Shown here: positions 9,008 to 18,594 of the stretch, piece after piece
Numbering within the stretch: the first letter of the stretch is position 1
How the letters are laid out: the number at the start of each line of letters is the position of its first letter
Assembly: GCA_047947135.1 (NCBI GenBank)
Contig: CP170457.1
Coordinates: 124,001-188,000, forward strand
DNA: 64,000 bases
Reading direction: 5' to 3'
Origin: Planctobacterium sp047947135
GTDB taxonomy: Bacteria; Pseudomonadota; Gammaproteobacteria; Enterobacterales; Alteromonadaceae
Notes under the pieces: generated by a model
The model's database searches: none
Seen by the model: the letters and a program-made list of their open reading frames with translations, nothing else
Told to the model about the DNA's origin: nothing
Made by a program: the position numbers and the translations under genes

Positions 9008-10126
9008 TCAGCTCAGTGCCTTTTTCAGTGCCGCCAGACATAAAGCAACATTTTCACTTTTGGCACCATAGCCCATCAAACCGATACGCCAGGCTTTACC
9101 GGCAAATGCTCCCAGTCCTGCACCAATTTCGAGATTAAATTCATTTAACAAGTAATTGCGTACCTGAGCATCGTCGATACCATCTGGAATGGTTACAGTA
9201 TTTAGCTGTGGTAAGCGCTCACTTTCTGGTACAACAAACTCCAGACCAAGCTCCTGTAATCCAGCGGCTAGTTGTGCATGTTGCATCTGATGTCGCTCCC
9301 AGGCTGCTGGTAGGGTTTCCTGTTGCAACAACAACAACGATTCATGTAAGGCATAGATAGAATTAACCGGCGCGGTATGGTGATAACTTCGTTTACCTTC
9401 ACCAGACCAGTAACCCATTACCAGAGTCTGGTCTAAAAACCAGCTTTGAACCGGTGTTTTACGTTGCTTTATTTTCTCAACGGCTTTAGGTGACAGGCTC
9501 ACTGGTGAAATACCTGGCACACAGGACAAACATTTCTGGCTTCCAGAGTAGATCGCATCAATGCCCCACTCATCCACTCGTAGTTCAATCCCTCCGAGCG
9601 AGGTCACCGCATCCACTATGCTCAGGCAATCATACTTTTGTGCCAATGCACACAGTGTTTTAGCATCAGAACAGGCCCCTGTAGATGTCTCTGCATGGAC
9701 AAAAGCTAAAAATTTCGCATCGGGATGTGCTTTTAATGCATCTTCTACTGCATCGGGATCGACTGCTCTCCCCCACGCCTGTTCCACTACTATAGCTTCG
9801 CCTCCACAGCGAGTAACATTTTCTTTCATTCGGCCGCCAAACACGCCATTGATACATACAATGACTTTTTCACCGGGCTCAACCAGATTAACAAAACAGG
9901 TTTCCATACCGGCGGAACCCGGAGCAGACACCGCAATCGTAAATTCGTTGTTGGTTTGAAAGGCGTATTGCAGCAACTCTTTTACTTCTTCCATCAACCC
10001 AATAAATAACGGATCTAAATGGCCAATGGTGGGTTTGGCCAATGCCGCTAATACCTGTGGGTTTACATCCGATGGACCGGGTCCCATCAGGGTTCGACGT
10101 GGTGGGTAAAAGTGTGAAATTGCCAT
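9008..10126 (-). CDS. alanine/serine-glyoxylate aminotransferase family (class V PLP)
   Basis: 372 residues from the ATG at 10126, which has a strong AAGGAG; an in-frame start at 10165 is less likely. N-terminal GPGPSDVNPQVL and TIGHLDP are typical of the AGXT/serine-pyruvate group. HAETSTG binds PLP, SIVDAVTSLGG carries the conserved Asp, and GSQKCLSCVPG holds the Schiff-base lysine. C-terminal GAGLGAFAGKAWRIGLMG is also conserved. It would transaminate glyoxylate or pyruvate with alanine or serine. It is a single gene. Confidence 0.87.
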   Translation of the reverse strand: MAISHFYPPRRTLMGPGPSDVNPQVLAALAKPTIGHLDPLFIGLMEEVKELLQYAFQTNNEFTIAVSAPGSAGMETCFVNLVEPGEKVIVCINGVFGGRMKENVTRCGGEAIVVEQAWGRAVDPDAVEDALKAHPDAKFLAFVHAETSTGACSDAKTLCALAQKYDCLSIVDAVTSLGGIELRVDEWGIDAIYSGSQKCLSCVPGISPVSLSPKAVEKIKQRKTPVQSWFLDQTLVMGYWSGEGKRSYHHTAPVNSIYALHESLLLLQQETLPAAWERHQMQHAQLAAGLQELGLEFVVPESERLPQLNTVTIPDGIDDAQVRNYLLNEFNLEIGAGLGAFAGKAWRIGLMGYGAKSENVALCLAALKKALS

Positions 10127-10265
10127 GAAAAACTCCTTATACAACATTTTCACTAAGGCTAACATGCACCACTATAAACAAAAGTTTGTTTCAGTAATGC
10201 AGGCTATTCACCATACTTATGGTGCTTATATGAACATTTAAATCTGCAATCCACGTACTGGTAGG

Positions 10266-11861
10266 TTAAGAACGGGTCTCACGGGAACTTAAAAACTCGT
10301 CGTAAGTCCCTTTGAAGTGCTCAAGCTGTTGGTCATGTATATGAATAATTTCTGTTGCCAAAGAAGACACAAACTCCCGATCGTGGCTGACAAAAATTAA
10401 TGTCCCTTCATATAACTCTAACGCCATATTCAATGATTCAATCGACTCCATATCCAAATGGTTAGTTGGTTCGTCCATCAGCAACACATTGGTCTCCTGC
10501 AAAATCAATTTGCCAAACAACAGGCGATTCTTTTCTCCACCAGAGCAAACTTTGACCTGCTTCTTAAAGTCATCCGCAGAAAATAACATGCGCCCCAGAG
10601 TCGCTCTGACCACTTGGTCATCGTCGCCCGGTTTACGCCATTGGGTCATCCAGTCGAACAGATTCAATTCATTTTCAAACTGGCTACTGCTGTCCTGCGG
10701 ACAATAGCCCAGACTGGCATTTTCAGACCAGTTCACCACACCTTCATTGGCCGAGATTTCATCCATCAGACAACGCAACAAGGTTGTTTTACCGACACCG
10801 TTCTCTCCCAGTATCGCCAACTTGGCCCCCGCTTCCAGAATCAGATTCCCTTTACTAAACAATTTGTTGCCTTCAAAACCATGACCGATATTTTCCAGCA
10901 CTAAGGCCTGACGATGCAGTTTTTTTGCCTGCGTAAAGCGAATAAATGGGTTCACACGACTGGATGGCTTAATATCTTCCAACTGAATTTTGTCCAGCTG
11001 TTTAGCCCTTGATGTGGCTTGTTTTGCTTTCGAGGCATTGGCAGAAAAGCGTGCTACGAACTGTTTTAAGTCAGCGATCTGGGCTGATTTTTTAGCATTC
11101 GATGCCATGGCTGTCTCGCGAGCCTGCGTAGACGCCAACATAAAATCATCGTAGTTTCCGGGGTATACTCTCAGTTCACCGTAGTCGATGTCTGCCATAT
11201 GTGTGCATACGCTGTTGAGGAAGTGTCGGTCGTGAGAAATAATAACCATAGTGGATTTATATTCATTCAAAATACCTTCCAGCCAGCGAATTGAATCGAT
11301 ATCCAGGTTATTGGTCGGCTCGTCCAGTAACAGAATGTCTGGCTCGGAAAATAGTGCCTGAACCAACAACACTCTTAACTTCCAGCCTGGCGCAATATCG
11401 CTCATCAGGCCATAGTGGCTCTCTTGTGCGATACCGGCCCCCGTAAGCAATTCACCTGCACGACTTTCGGCACTGTAGCCATCCATTTCGGCGAACTCGG
11501 TTTCCAGCTCTGCGACCCGAATACCATCTTCTTCGGTCATTTCTGGCAGACTGTAGATCCGATCTCGCTCCTGCTTCACATCCCACAGCTCTTTGTGCCC
11601 CATGATGACCGTATCAATCACACTGTAGTTTTCGAAAGCGAACTGGTCCTGATTTAATTTACCAACACGTTCATTTGGCGTAACCGACACATTGCCGGCT
11701 GAGGGTGCAAGAGAGCCGTCTAAAATGCGCATAAACGTGGATTTACCGCAGCCATTGGCCCCTATCAGTCCATAGCGGTTGCCATTGCCAAACTTGACAG
11801 AGACGTTTTCAAAAAGAGGTTTGCTAGCAAATTGCATAGTCACGTTTGATGCAGTAATCAT
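10266..11861 (-). CDS. ybiT: ABC-F family ATPase YbiT
   Basis: 531 residues from the ATG at 11861 (GGAAT upstream; an upstream start at 11918 adds an unconserved leader). Two ABC domains without membrane segments: the first Walker A is GANGCGKST and Walker B ILLLDEPTNNLD; the second Walker A is GENGVGKTT and Walker B VLLMDEPTNHLD, joined by the charged ABC-F linker (SANASKAKQATSRAKQLD). The sequence follows E. coli YbiT closely in my recollection (ITASNVTMQFASKPLFENVS). ABC-F proteins act on the ribosome E site as translation factors. YbiT's exact job is not settled. Confidence 0.92.
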   Translation of the reverse strand: MITASNVTMQFASKPLFENVSVKFGNGNRYGLIGANGCGKSTFMRILDGSLAPSAGNVSVTPNERVGKLNQDQFAFENYSVIDTVIMGHKELWDVKQERDRIYSLPEMTEEDGIRVAELETEFAEMDGYSAESRAGELLTGAGIAQESHYGLMSDIAPGWKLRVLLVQALFSEPDILLLDEPTNNLDIDSIRWLEGILNEYKSTMVIISHDRHFLNSVCTHMADIDYGELRVYPGNYDDFMLASTQARETAMASNAKKSAQIADLKQFVARFSANASKAKQATSRAKQLDKIQLEDIKPSSRVNPFIRFTQAKKLHRQALVLENIGHGFEGNKLFSKGNLILEAGAKLAILGENGVGKTTLLRCLMDEISANEGVVNWSENASLGYCPQDSSSQFENELNLFDWMTQWRKPGDDDQVVRATLGRMLFSADDFKKQVKVCSGGEKNRLLFGKLILQETNVLLMDEPTNHLDMESIESLNMALELYEGTLIFVSHDREFVSSLATEIIHIHDQQLEHFKGTYDEFLSSRETRS

Positions 11862-11964
11862 GGTAATTCCAATAGTTAATGGCTGGCTTATTAAAAAAAG
11901 CAGTTGTGATTTCAGCACACCAGAACGGTGTGCGACTAATAATAATATCAGGAGTGCCCGTTAC

Positions 11965-13344
11965 CTAACTCAGCTTTCGGGCTTTACAGCGTTTGCCTTT
12001 GACTTTCCCTTCTTTGAAATAATTCAGCGTGCGTTTGACACTACGCAGCTTTATCGCAATATAAGAATGCGTCGCAGTAATTTTGATTTTGCCAATATCA
12101 TCTCCGGGGATTTCACCATCCTGCGTTAATGCCCCAAGGATATCGCCCGGACGAAGCTTTGACTTTTTACCACCATCTATAGCAATAGTGGCATATTTAG
12201 GTTGTATGATGCGATTGGCATGAAAACGCAGGGCAGCAATCCCTTTCCATTTGAAACGGGTTGATAGTAACGATTCAATTGCTGAGACTTGCGGCGCTTC
12301 TGAGGGTGATGCCAATGTAATGGCTATCCCCTGAGCATCGGCTCGCCCGGTACGGCCAACCCGATGAACGTGCACTTCCGGCTCAAACGCTACTTCATAA
12401 TTGATAACTAAACCGACGTTTTCAATATCCAATCCTCTGGAAGCGACATCCGTCGCTACCAGTATTAATTCGCTTTGATTACTGAAACGCGCAATAACCT
12501 GATTACGCTCTTTTTGTTCCAGATCACCATGCAGCGCCACCGCACTGAAGCCCAGTTCAACTAACTCAGAAGTCAGCTCATGGCAGGCGACTTTGGTGTT
12601 ACAGAAAATAATACAGGAGTTAGGCTGGTATTCTGACAGCACCGCTGCCGCTGCATTTACCTTATGCTGAGGTTCAACCTCAAAAAAGAGTTGTTCAATT
12701 TTGGTCTGTGCATGGGTGCTGGTAACTACCACCTGCTTGGGATTATTCTGAATATTGTGGCTGATATTCTTAATACTTTCTGGAAAAGTCGCAGAAAACA
12801 GCAGTGTCTGGCGTGGATTCTGTAAACTGTCTATGACCGCCTGCATTTCTTCCTCGAAGCCCATATCTAACATACGGTCTGCTTCGTCTAATACCAACGT
12901 GTTGACATGCCAAAGGTTTAACACCTCTTTCAACAATAAATCCATAATCCGGCCTGGTGTCCCGACAACAACATGCGCGCCATAGCGCAACGATTGCTTT
13001 TGCGGACCGAGAGCTGTACCACCGCATAGTGTCAGCACTTTTAAATTTGGCAGTTTTTTGCCAAAGCGACGAATTTCATCTGCCACCTGCTCTGCCAGTT
13101 CGCGGGTTGGACATAAAACCAGTCCTTGAACACCAAAACTGGACAAGTCGATTTTCTGCAATAATCCAAGCGCAAATGTCAACGTTTTACCACTTCCCGT
13201 TTTGGCCTGTCCCAGGACATCCCGTCCCTCCAGGATATCTGGCAAAGCCTGTTGTTGAATTTCAGTCATGGTCTCCATATTGGCAGATTTTAATGCCGAC
13301 TGGAGTTCGTCTTTCAGGGGAAGTTGTGTAAATAAAGTAGTCAA
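11965..13344 (-). CDS. dbpA: ATP-dependent RNA helicase DbpA
   Basis: 459 residues. DEAD-box motifs are in order: Q motif (MTEIQQQALP), I (AKTGSGKT), Ia (PTRELAEQ), II (DEAD in LVLDEADRML), III (SAT), V/VI (ATDVASRGLD, HRVGRTGRA). The C-terminal ~75 residues (KIKITATHSYIAIKLRS and a basic tail) match the DbpA RNA-binding domain that recognises hairpin 92 of 23S rRNA, which separates it from other DEAD helicases. It works in 50S subunit assembly. It is a single gene transcribed toward ybiT. Confidence 0.93.
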   Translation of the reverse strand: MTTLFTQLPLKDELQSALKSANMETMTEIQQQALPDILEGRDVLGQAKTGSGKTLTFALGLLQKIDLSSFGVQGLVLCPTRELAEQVADEIRRFGKKLPNLKVLTLCGGTALGPQKQSLRYGAHVVVGTPGRIMDLLLKEVLNLWHVNTLVLDEADRMLDMGFEEEMQAVIDSLQNPRQTLLFSATFPESIKNISHNIQNNPKQVVVTSTHAQTKIEQLFFEVEPQHKVNAAAAVLSEYQPNSCIIFCNTKVACHELTSELVELGFSAVALHGDLEQKERNQVIARFSNQSELILVATDVASRGLDIENVGLVINYEVAFEPEVHVHRVGRTGRADAQGIAITLASPSEAPQVSAIESLLSTRFKWKGIAALRFHANRIIQPKYATIAIDGGKKSKLRPGDILGALTQDGEIPGDDIGKIKITATHSYIAIKLRSVKRTLNYFKEGKVKGKRCKARKLS

Positions 13345-13485
13345 AATTGCGCTAAAAAAGGTGGTTTATAGAATTTGCGCGTATTGTCGGGGATTCACCA
13401 CCGAAGTGCAATGATATTGGGCAAATAATACACAAACAGGTTGGTAATGAGCTAGCATTTAACAGCCTGTTTACATCGTGCTGAA

Positions 13486-13959
13486 CTATAGTAACAAATC
13501 AGGACCAATCGGCCGAAAAACAGAAGCGCAGCGCTTAAGGCTATCGGCAGTCAACTGTTCAACACCATAGATTTCCACTGGCAGCTGATGTGACGCAATC
13601 ACCTCTTTCACCAGAATATCAAAATCGCCATCACCCGATGCCAATACGATAACATCCGAATGTTGCGCCGCATTCATAACGTCGATAGTAATACCAACAT
13701 CCCAGTCTCCTTTTGCAGAGCCATCCGCTCGCTGAATGAAGGGTTTGAGCTTCACTTCAAAGCCAATCGCCCTCAAGATATTCTGAAATTGCCTTTGCTT
13801 TTCATCACCGCGATCAATTGCATAAGCGTAAGCACAATGTATTTCTCTGTTATGGGTTACTTCTGCCCAAAACTTGTTGTAGTCGAAGTTTTTTTTGAAA
13901 CCACTTCGCGTCGTATAATAAATATTCTGCACATCTACAAAAATACTGACTTTGGCCAT
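13486..13959 (-). CDS. NYN-domain (LabA/PIN-like) protein
   Basis: 157 residues, a single NYN domain. The acidic residues of the PIN-like nuclease site are present: FVDVQNIYYT near the N-terminus, a middle GDWDVGITIDVM segment and VLASGDGDFDILV. Relatives include LabA/DUF88 proteins and predicted RNases. The NYN fold suggests a metal-dependent ribonuclease, but this is inference. It lies upstream of dbpA on the same strand with about 140 bases between, so co-transcription is possible but unproven. Confidence 0.85.
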   Translation of the reverse strand: MAKVSIFVDVQNIYYTTRSGFKKNFDYNKFWAEVTHNREIHCAYAYAIDRGDEKQRQFQNILRAIGFEVKLKPFIQRADGSAKGDWDVGITIDVMNAAQHSDVIVLASGDGDFDILVKEVIASHQLPVEIYGVEQLTADSLKRCASVFRPIGPDLLL

Positions 13960-14143
13960 TTAACCTTCTTCACGTTTGGCAAATCAATCGATGACGGACA
14001 GTAACATTTAATGCTGGGCTTTACAGTAAGCAAATTTTTTCAGATTAAGTACGCGAAATAATGCATATTCACAATGATGATATGAAACATCAGCCTTTCC
14101 CGCCCTACAATAACCTTACATCAAATCCACTATGGGATATAAC

Positions 14144-14509
14144 ATGAGCAGAACCAAAGGTGAGGAAATAAGACGTCAGGTAATGGGTGACACATTTGTC
14201 GATCAGGCATTAAATAATGCCACTGCCCTGACTTCGCCATTGCAGGATTATGTTAACGAGCATGCCTGGGGCGCAACCTGGTCTCGACAAGGTCTGGATT
14301 TAAAGACCCGCAGTCTGGTTACTATTGCCATGCTCACTGCCCAAAAAGCGTCAACTGAACTAAAAGGTCATATTCGAGGGGCGCTGAACAATGGCGCAAC
14401 TCCGCAGGAAATTCAGGAAGTGCTGCTGCATAGCGCGGTTTATTGTGGCGCCCCAACTGCGCAGGAAGCCTTTAGAGCGGCTAAAGAAGTGCTGGAGCCA
14501 GTCCCTTGA
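14144..14509 (+). CDS. carboxymuconolactone decarboxylase family protein
   Basis: 121 residues from the ATG at 14144 (GGGAT upstream; another ATG at 14132 is in frame). All-helical AhpD/CMD fold: RSLVTIAMLTAQKASTELKGH then NNGATPQEIQEVLLHSAVYCG and PTAQEAFRAAKEVL. The CxxC pair that makes AhpD a disulfide reductase is absent; only one Cys (VYCGAP) remains, so it looks like the gamma-carboxymuconolactone decarboxylase-like branch (PcaC). No protocatechuate pathway genes are nearby, so the substrate is unknown. Confidence 0.8.
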   Translation: MSRTKGEEIRRQVMGDTFVDQALNNATALTSPLQDYVNEHAWGATWSRQGLDLKTRSLVTIAMLTAQKASTELKGHIRGALNNGATPQEIQEVLLHSAVYCGAPTAQEAFRAAKEVLEPVP

Positions 14510-14544
14510 CGTTTTCGGTCTTAGCTTAAGTACACTGTATTAAA

Positions 14545-14598
14545 CGACAATGAGCGCGGAACGGTTTGTTTGGCAAAATAATGGCACACTCATTGTCG
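14545..14598. terminator. inverted repeat between convergent genes
   Basis: CGACAATGAG (14545-14554) and CTCATTGTCG (14589-14598) are perfect 10-bp arms around a 34-nt loop, between the convergent CMD and Usp genes. The plus-strand side ends in A7 (so U7 precedes it on the minus transcript). It is a probable bidirectional terminator, though the loop is long. Confidence 0.45.
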
Positions 14599-14612
14599 AA
14601 AAAAATATCTAG

Positions 14613-15440
14613 TTACAGACACTTAGCAATGAGAACATCGGTACTCAGGTGATACAGAATTTTTTCTGCGGTATTGCCAATAATGAGCCCTTTTATACCA
14701 GTCCGGCCAACATTACCTATGACGGTAATATCGCTTTTTAACTGTTTCGCACGATCCGGTATTTTACTATTTGGTACCCCTGCTGTGACATGAGGAATCG
14801 CTTTAGCCTCAGGCAAATGTTGTAAAACATACTCTGCTAACTGCTTTCTTACGACTTCACCTTTTTTAGTGAGCACTTCAAATTCATCAACCCAATCCAG
14901 TTCCTCACTGACTCTGGAAAGCGGAATCACGGCCATTGCATGTAACTCTGCGTTTAAACGCTCACCAAATTTAGCGGAGACGGACAACACTTTGTCATTC
15001 AGCTTGTCCTGCGCTTTGCTTTTATCAAAGATATCCACCGTTGCCAGAATTGTTTTTGTTTTGCGCCACTTTTTACTGCCACAAATCAGCAATTTTGTCT
15101 CACCCAGGCAAGCCAACAGTTTTTGCTCCATACTGGTATCCACTTTGCCTTGCTGAAAACGTGGTCGGTCAGTCACCACCAGATCAGCACTTACTCTTTC
15201 CGCGAGCATGCAAACATGGTCGGCTCGCTCAGCAATACTCTCCAGACGAGCGGTGACCAGCTCAGTGTGTGCCTCCAGCTTTTGTAAAGATGCAGTGATT
15301 TGTTTCAGCTTCGCGGAAAGATCTTTGTCGTTCTCTTCAAAAACAACAACATTTAATCGCTCAGGAGAAAATGCCGCACACTTGTCAATCAATGTATTGG
15401 CATGCCCTAAATCTCTCAATACTAATAAAATACTTTGCAT
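14613..15440 (-). CDS. tandem-domain universal stress protein
   Basis: 275 residues, UspE-like two-domain architecture. The C-terminal half ends with the nucleotide-binding signature G-x2-G-x9-G-S/T (GNVGRTGIKGLIIGNTAEKI). The N-terminal half has VCMLAERVSADLVVTDRPRF but a degraded ATP loop (LLICGSKKW). Cytoplasmic. It is the last gene of a same-strand run that begins at 22013, 49 bases after nptA-like. Usp proteins respond to starvation, oxidant or hypoxic stress. The signature is shared almost exactly with the second Usp at 18595-19593, suggesting duplication. Confidence 0.87.
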   Translation of the reverse strand: MQSILLVLRDLGHANTLIDKCAAFSPERLNVVVFEENDKDLSAKLKQITASLQKLEAHTELVTARLESIAERADHVCMLAERVSADLVVTDRPRFQQGKVDTSMEQKLLACLGETKLLICGSKKWRKTKTILATVDIFDKSKAQDKLNDKVLSVSAKFGERLNAELHAMAVIPLSRVSEELDWVDEFEVLTKKGEVVRKQLAEYVLQHLPEAKAIPHVTAGVPNSKIPDRAKQLKSDITVIGNVGRTGIKGLIIGNTAEKILYHLSTDVLIAKCL

Positions 15441-15489
15441 TACTGATAACCTTTAATTTTTAAAAAGTGACCTATTCATTATTAAGTAA

Positions 15490-17145
15490 CTACGCTGCTG
15501 ATAAACTGTTCTCAATCTTATTGATATCGCCAAGCTCGTTCCTAACCGAACGTAATCTGCTCATGGCTTTATACCAGTATTCAACCAGGCGTTTTGATTC
15601 TTCAATACATTCCAGCCATTGTGACATTTGTGATACTGACAACTTGCCGCTGGTTGCTGATAACAATAGCTGATTTTTTAATTCTTCGTATTGCACACAC
15701 AGTGCACTGAAGTCCTTTTCTAAATTGTTGGCTTTTTCAGTGTCCTGTAGCCAGGCAGGTGAAACAAACTGGTTAATTGCCGCAACAAACTGCTTGTTTG
15801 ACTCTAAAAGCGATTCGTTGGTTTCCTGTGAAAGTTGATGCAACGAGCCTTTCACATCAATAATTGAATTTACACTGCTCAGGAAATACTGTTCAACTCG
15901 CATCATTGTCGTCAAATTTAATGTCGTTTCGTCCGACAGAGACTTACTTTCCATTGAAACGATAAACATTGATACCTGATTGCTGAGTTGTTTGATAGCT
16001 TCCGCTCGCTCTTCAATAATGTTGGAACTTAACGCCTGTTGTGAAAAACTGTCAAAGCATAGCTCACTCACACGGCAACTCAGCGCTTCCATTTCCAGCA
16101 TCAAAGCATTCATCGCTAATTCTGGAGTCGTCGCTATATTGCTATCCAGAAACTTAGGCCGAACAATTTCTGATTCTCCATGTTTAAAATGCTTTTCCAA
16201 AAATCTTACAAAACGATCATTATGTGGATAAACCAACAAGACCCCCAGTACATTAAAGATAGTATGGAACATCGCTAGCGTAATGCTCGGTTCAGGAATA
16301 AGACCAAAAAACTCACTCATCGCTTCAATCGCGAAAAATAGTATAGGTAAGATTAATAAAGCAACGACGGCTGTAGCAACATTAAAAATAACCTGAGCTG
16401 CCGCAACTCGCTTAGCATGGGAGGTAGCATTCAACGATGCGATCAATGCTGTGGAGGTTGTGCCAACGTTTGCACCAATGACCAATGCTGCCGCTGCATA
16501 TATCCCCACTAAACCCGAGCTAGCCGCTGTAATCGTCAGCGCTATTGCTGCACTGCTGGATTGGGTAAGTATGGTCATTACAATACCGATGATAAGAAAC
16601 GTAACAATACCCGCTATCCCGTCAGCAGAAAATTGAGCGATATCAAAGGATTGAACGACCTCTTCGAAAGCATCTTTTAAAACATCTATGCCTACAAAAA
16701 ATAACCCAAAGCCTACCAATGCCAGGCCGAAAGCAGGAAATCTCCCTTCAGGCCTAACCAATCGTACTATCATTCCAATGCCAATCATCGGCAATGCAAA
16801 AGCCTGAATGTTGATTTTGAATCCAACCAACGCCACTAACCAAGCAGTCATGGTAGTGCCTACATTTGAGCCATAAACCACGCCTAGAGCTTGTCGCATC
16901 GTCAATAGACCAGCATTAACAAAGCCTATTGAGGCTACTGTTACCGCGCTGGAAGACTGCACAATTGCCGTCATTATAAAACCGGTAGCAATCCCCCTTT
17001 TGGGTGAGTTGGTCCAGGAAGAAAGCATAGTGCGAAGCGACGGTCCTGCGGCCAGCTTTAATCCATCGGTCATCATACCAATAGCCAGCAGAAACAGACC
17101 CAGACCACCTACCAGCATCCCGATTGTCATTAACGTTTGATCCAT
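15490..17145 (-). CDS. Na/phosphate cotransporter family protein (NptA-like)
   Basis: 551 residues. About nine membrane segments lie in residues 1-310, containing two inverted Na/Pi repeats with the QSSSA motif (TAIVQSSSAVTVAS at ~60; TILTQSSSAAIALTI at ~195). The cytoplasmic C-terminus (~340-545) is helical and PhoU-like. It would move phosphate with sodium, in or out. It lies between the SLC1 symporter and the distal Usp gene with short gaps (about 70 and 50 bases), so co-expression is likely. Confidence 0.88.
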   Translation of the reverse strand: MDQTLMTIGMLVGGLGLFLLAIGMMTDGLKLAAGPSLRTMLSSWTNSPKRGIATGFIMTAIVQSSSAVTVASIGFVNAGLLTMRQALGVVYGSNVGTTMTAWLVALVGFKINIQAFALPMIGIGMIVRLVRPEGRFPAFGLALVGFGLFFVGIDVLKDAFEEVVQSFDIAQFSADGIAGIVTFLIIGIVMTILTQSSSAAIALTITAASSGLVGIYAAAALVIGANVGTTSTALIASLNATSHAKRVAAAQVIFNVATAVVALLILPILFFAIEAMSEFFGLIPEPSITLAMFHTIFNVLGVLLVYPHNDRFVRFLEKHFKHGESEIVRPKFLDSNIATTPELAMNALMLEMEALSCRVSELCFDSFSQQALSSNIIEERAEAIKQLSNQVSMFIVSMESKSLSDETTLNLTTMMRVEQYFLSSVNSIIDVKGSLHQLSQETNESLLESNKQFVAAINQFVSPAWLQDTEKANNLEKDFSALCVQYEELKNQLLLSATSGKLSVSQMSQWLECIEESKRLVEYWYKAMSRLRSVRNELGDINKIENSLSAA

Positions 17146-17214
17146 AGATTACTCTTCTGTTACCAAAAAAGGGCTTAAAACGAAATTGGAATTTCCCAAC
17201 AATGAGACTGTAGT

Positions 17215-18579
17215 TCAGTTTTCAACACTCTTCGACAACCCCTCAGAATTAGCTTCATTAACTCTTTCCTCTTGTTGCCCGGTCGCTGTTTGCACAAAGC
17301 GACAAACCACCACATCTCCTAACACGTTGACAGATGTTTGGCACATATCTAACACTCTATCAACTCCCAAAATTAAGGCGACACCCGCAGCAGGTATCCC
17401 TACGCCTTCAAGAATCATACTGAGAATGATTATCCCTGCTCCCGGAGTGGCAGGTGAACCTACAGATGCAGCAACCGCCATCGTGACCACAAAAACGTAA
17501 CTCATTAAAGTCAGCTCCACCTGAAAAACCTGAGCAAGAAATACGGTAGCGATACCTTGATATAGTGCTGTCCCTGTCATATTTATTGTCGCTCCCAGAG
17601 GCACTAAAAATCGAGCAATGTCAGGTTTGATTCGTAGCTTGTTTTCCACCACATTTAGGGTGATCGGCATCACTGCCGCCGAACTGCTGGTAGAAAATGC
17701 CAGCAGCATAAGTTCTCGTATATTACCAAGAAAGGTACGAATAGAGCCTATACCGCTGAGTTTTGCTACCAAAAGATAGAAAAGAGTAACGACCAGTAAT
17801 CCCAAGAGGACCGTTAGTACATAAACTGCCATCCCCAGCAACACATCTATACCCAGGTTAGACACAAGCCTTGTCATTAGTCCAAAGACAGCAAACGGAG
17901 CGAGCATCATTGCCCAACTGACCACTCGCAAACTCACTTCCTGCAAAGCAACTAACAGGTCAAATAATGGCTGTGCTTGCTTGGCGGGGATAGACATCAA
18001 CGCTAAACCAAGTACAACCGCAAACAAGATAACTTGTAGCATTTCACCAGACGCCATTGAAGCCAAAGGATTTTTCGGGATCAGCGAAGAAACTTTATCG
18101 GGCAAATCTGCAATGGCGGGAAAGCCGGGGGATGCGGCACTTGAGACGACACCTTCGACTTGTTCAATCACACCGACATAGTCTCCAGGTTTAATATGAA
18201 GGGCTAATGAGATACCCACGGCGGCGGCTATCGCGGTTGAAATAACGATGAATAAGACCGCCAATCCTCCGTTTTTACGCAGCGCATCTGGATTATTGTT
18301 GGACGCTAACCCCAATACGACTGAGGCTAAAACTAAAGGTACGACGATCATTTGAATGATAGCCAGGAATACCTGTCCGGGTAGCGCAACCCATGCGGAT
18401 ATGGTTTTAACGGTAACCGCTGAAAACAGGGCCAGATCTGGACCTAATAAGATACCGGCCAATACACCTAAAAACAGACCAATGACCACTTTCAGCCATA
18501 GCCTTCCCTGAACAAGACTATCTAAGTGACCGACCAATTTTTTCAGGGGTGTAAACATGGAATTATTTGAGGTTACCAT
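17215..18579 (-). CDS. SLC1/DAACS-family cation symporter with altered binding-site residues
   Basis: 454 residues, about eight membrane segments with both re-entrant loops. HP1 serine-rich motif is present (FSTSSSAAVMPITL) and HP2 reads SVGSPATPGAGI. Two hallmark positions differ from glutamate/aspartate carriers: the TM7 NMDGT motif is NMTGT, and the TM8 arginine that binds the substrate side-chain carboxylate (DMxRT) is glutamine (LDMCQTSVN). The usual dicarboxylate or acidic-amino-acid label is therefore doubtful; a neutral substrate is more likely (inference). It lies 15 bases after the proximal usp gene, implying one transcript. Confidence 0.87.
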   Translation of the reverse strand: MVTSNNSMFTPLKKLVGHLDSLVQGRLWLKVVIGLFLGVLAGILLGPDLALFSAVTVKTISAWVALPGQVFLAIIQMIVVPLVLASVVLGLASNNNPDALRKNGGLAVLFIVISTAIAAAVGISLALHIKPGDYVGVIEQVEGVVSSAASPGFPAIADLPDKVSSLIPKNPLASMASGEMLQVILFAVVLGLALMSIPAKQAQPLFDLLVALQEVSLRVVSWAMMLAPFAVFGLMTRLVSNLGIDVLLGMAVYVLTVLLGLLVVTLFYLLVAKLSGIGSIRTFLGNIRELMLLAFSTSSSAAVMPITLNVVENKLRIKPDIARFLVPLGATINMTGTALYQGIATVFLAQVFQVELTLMSYVFVVTMAVAASVGSPATPGAGIIILSMILEGVGIPAAGVALILGVDRVLDMCQTSVNVLGDVVVCRFVQTATGQQEERVNEANSEGLSKSVEN

Positions 18580-18594
18580 AATTTGTATTCCCCG

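Noticed and set aside
13345..13485. AAACAGG/CCTGTTT inverted repeat between dbpA and the NYN gene
   Set aside because: Short arms, long loop and no T tract; not convincing as a terminator.
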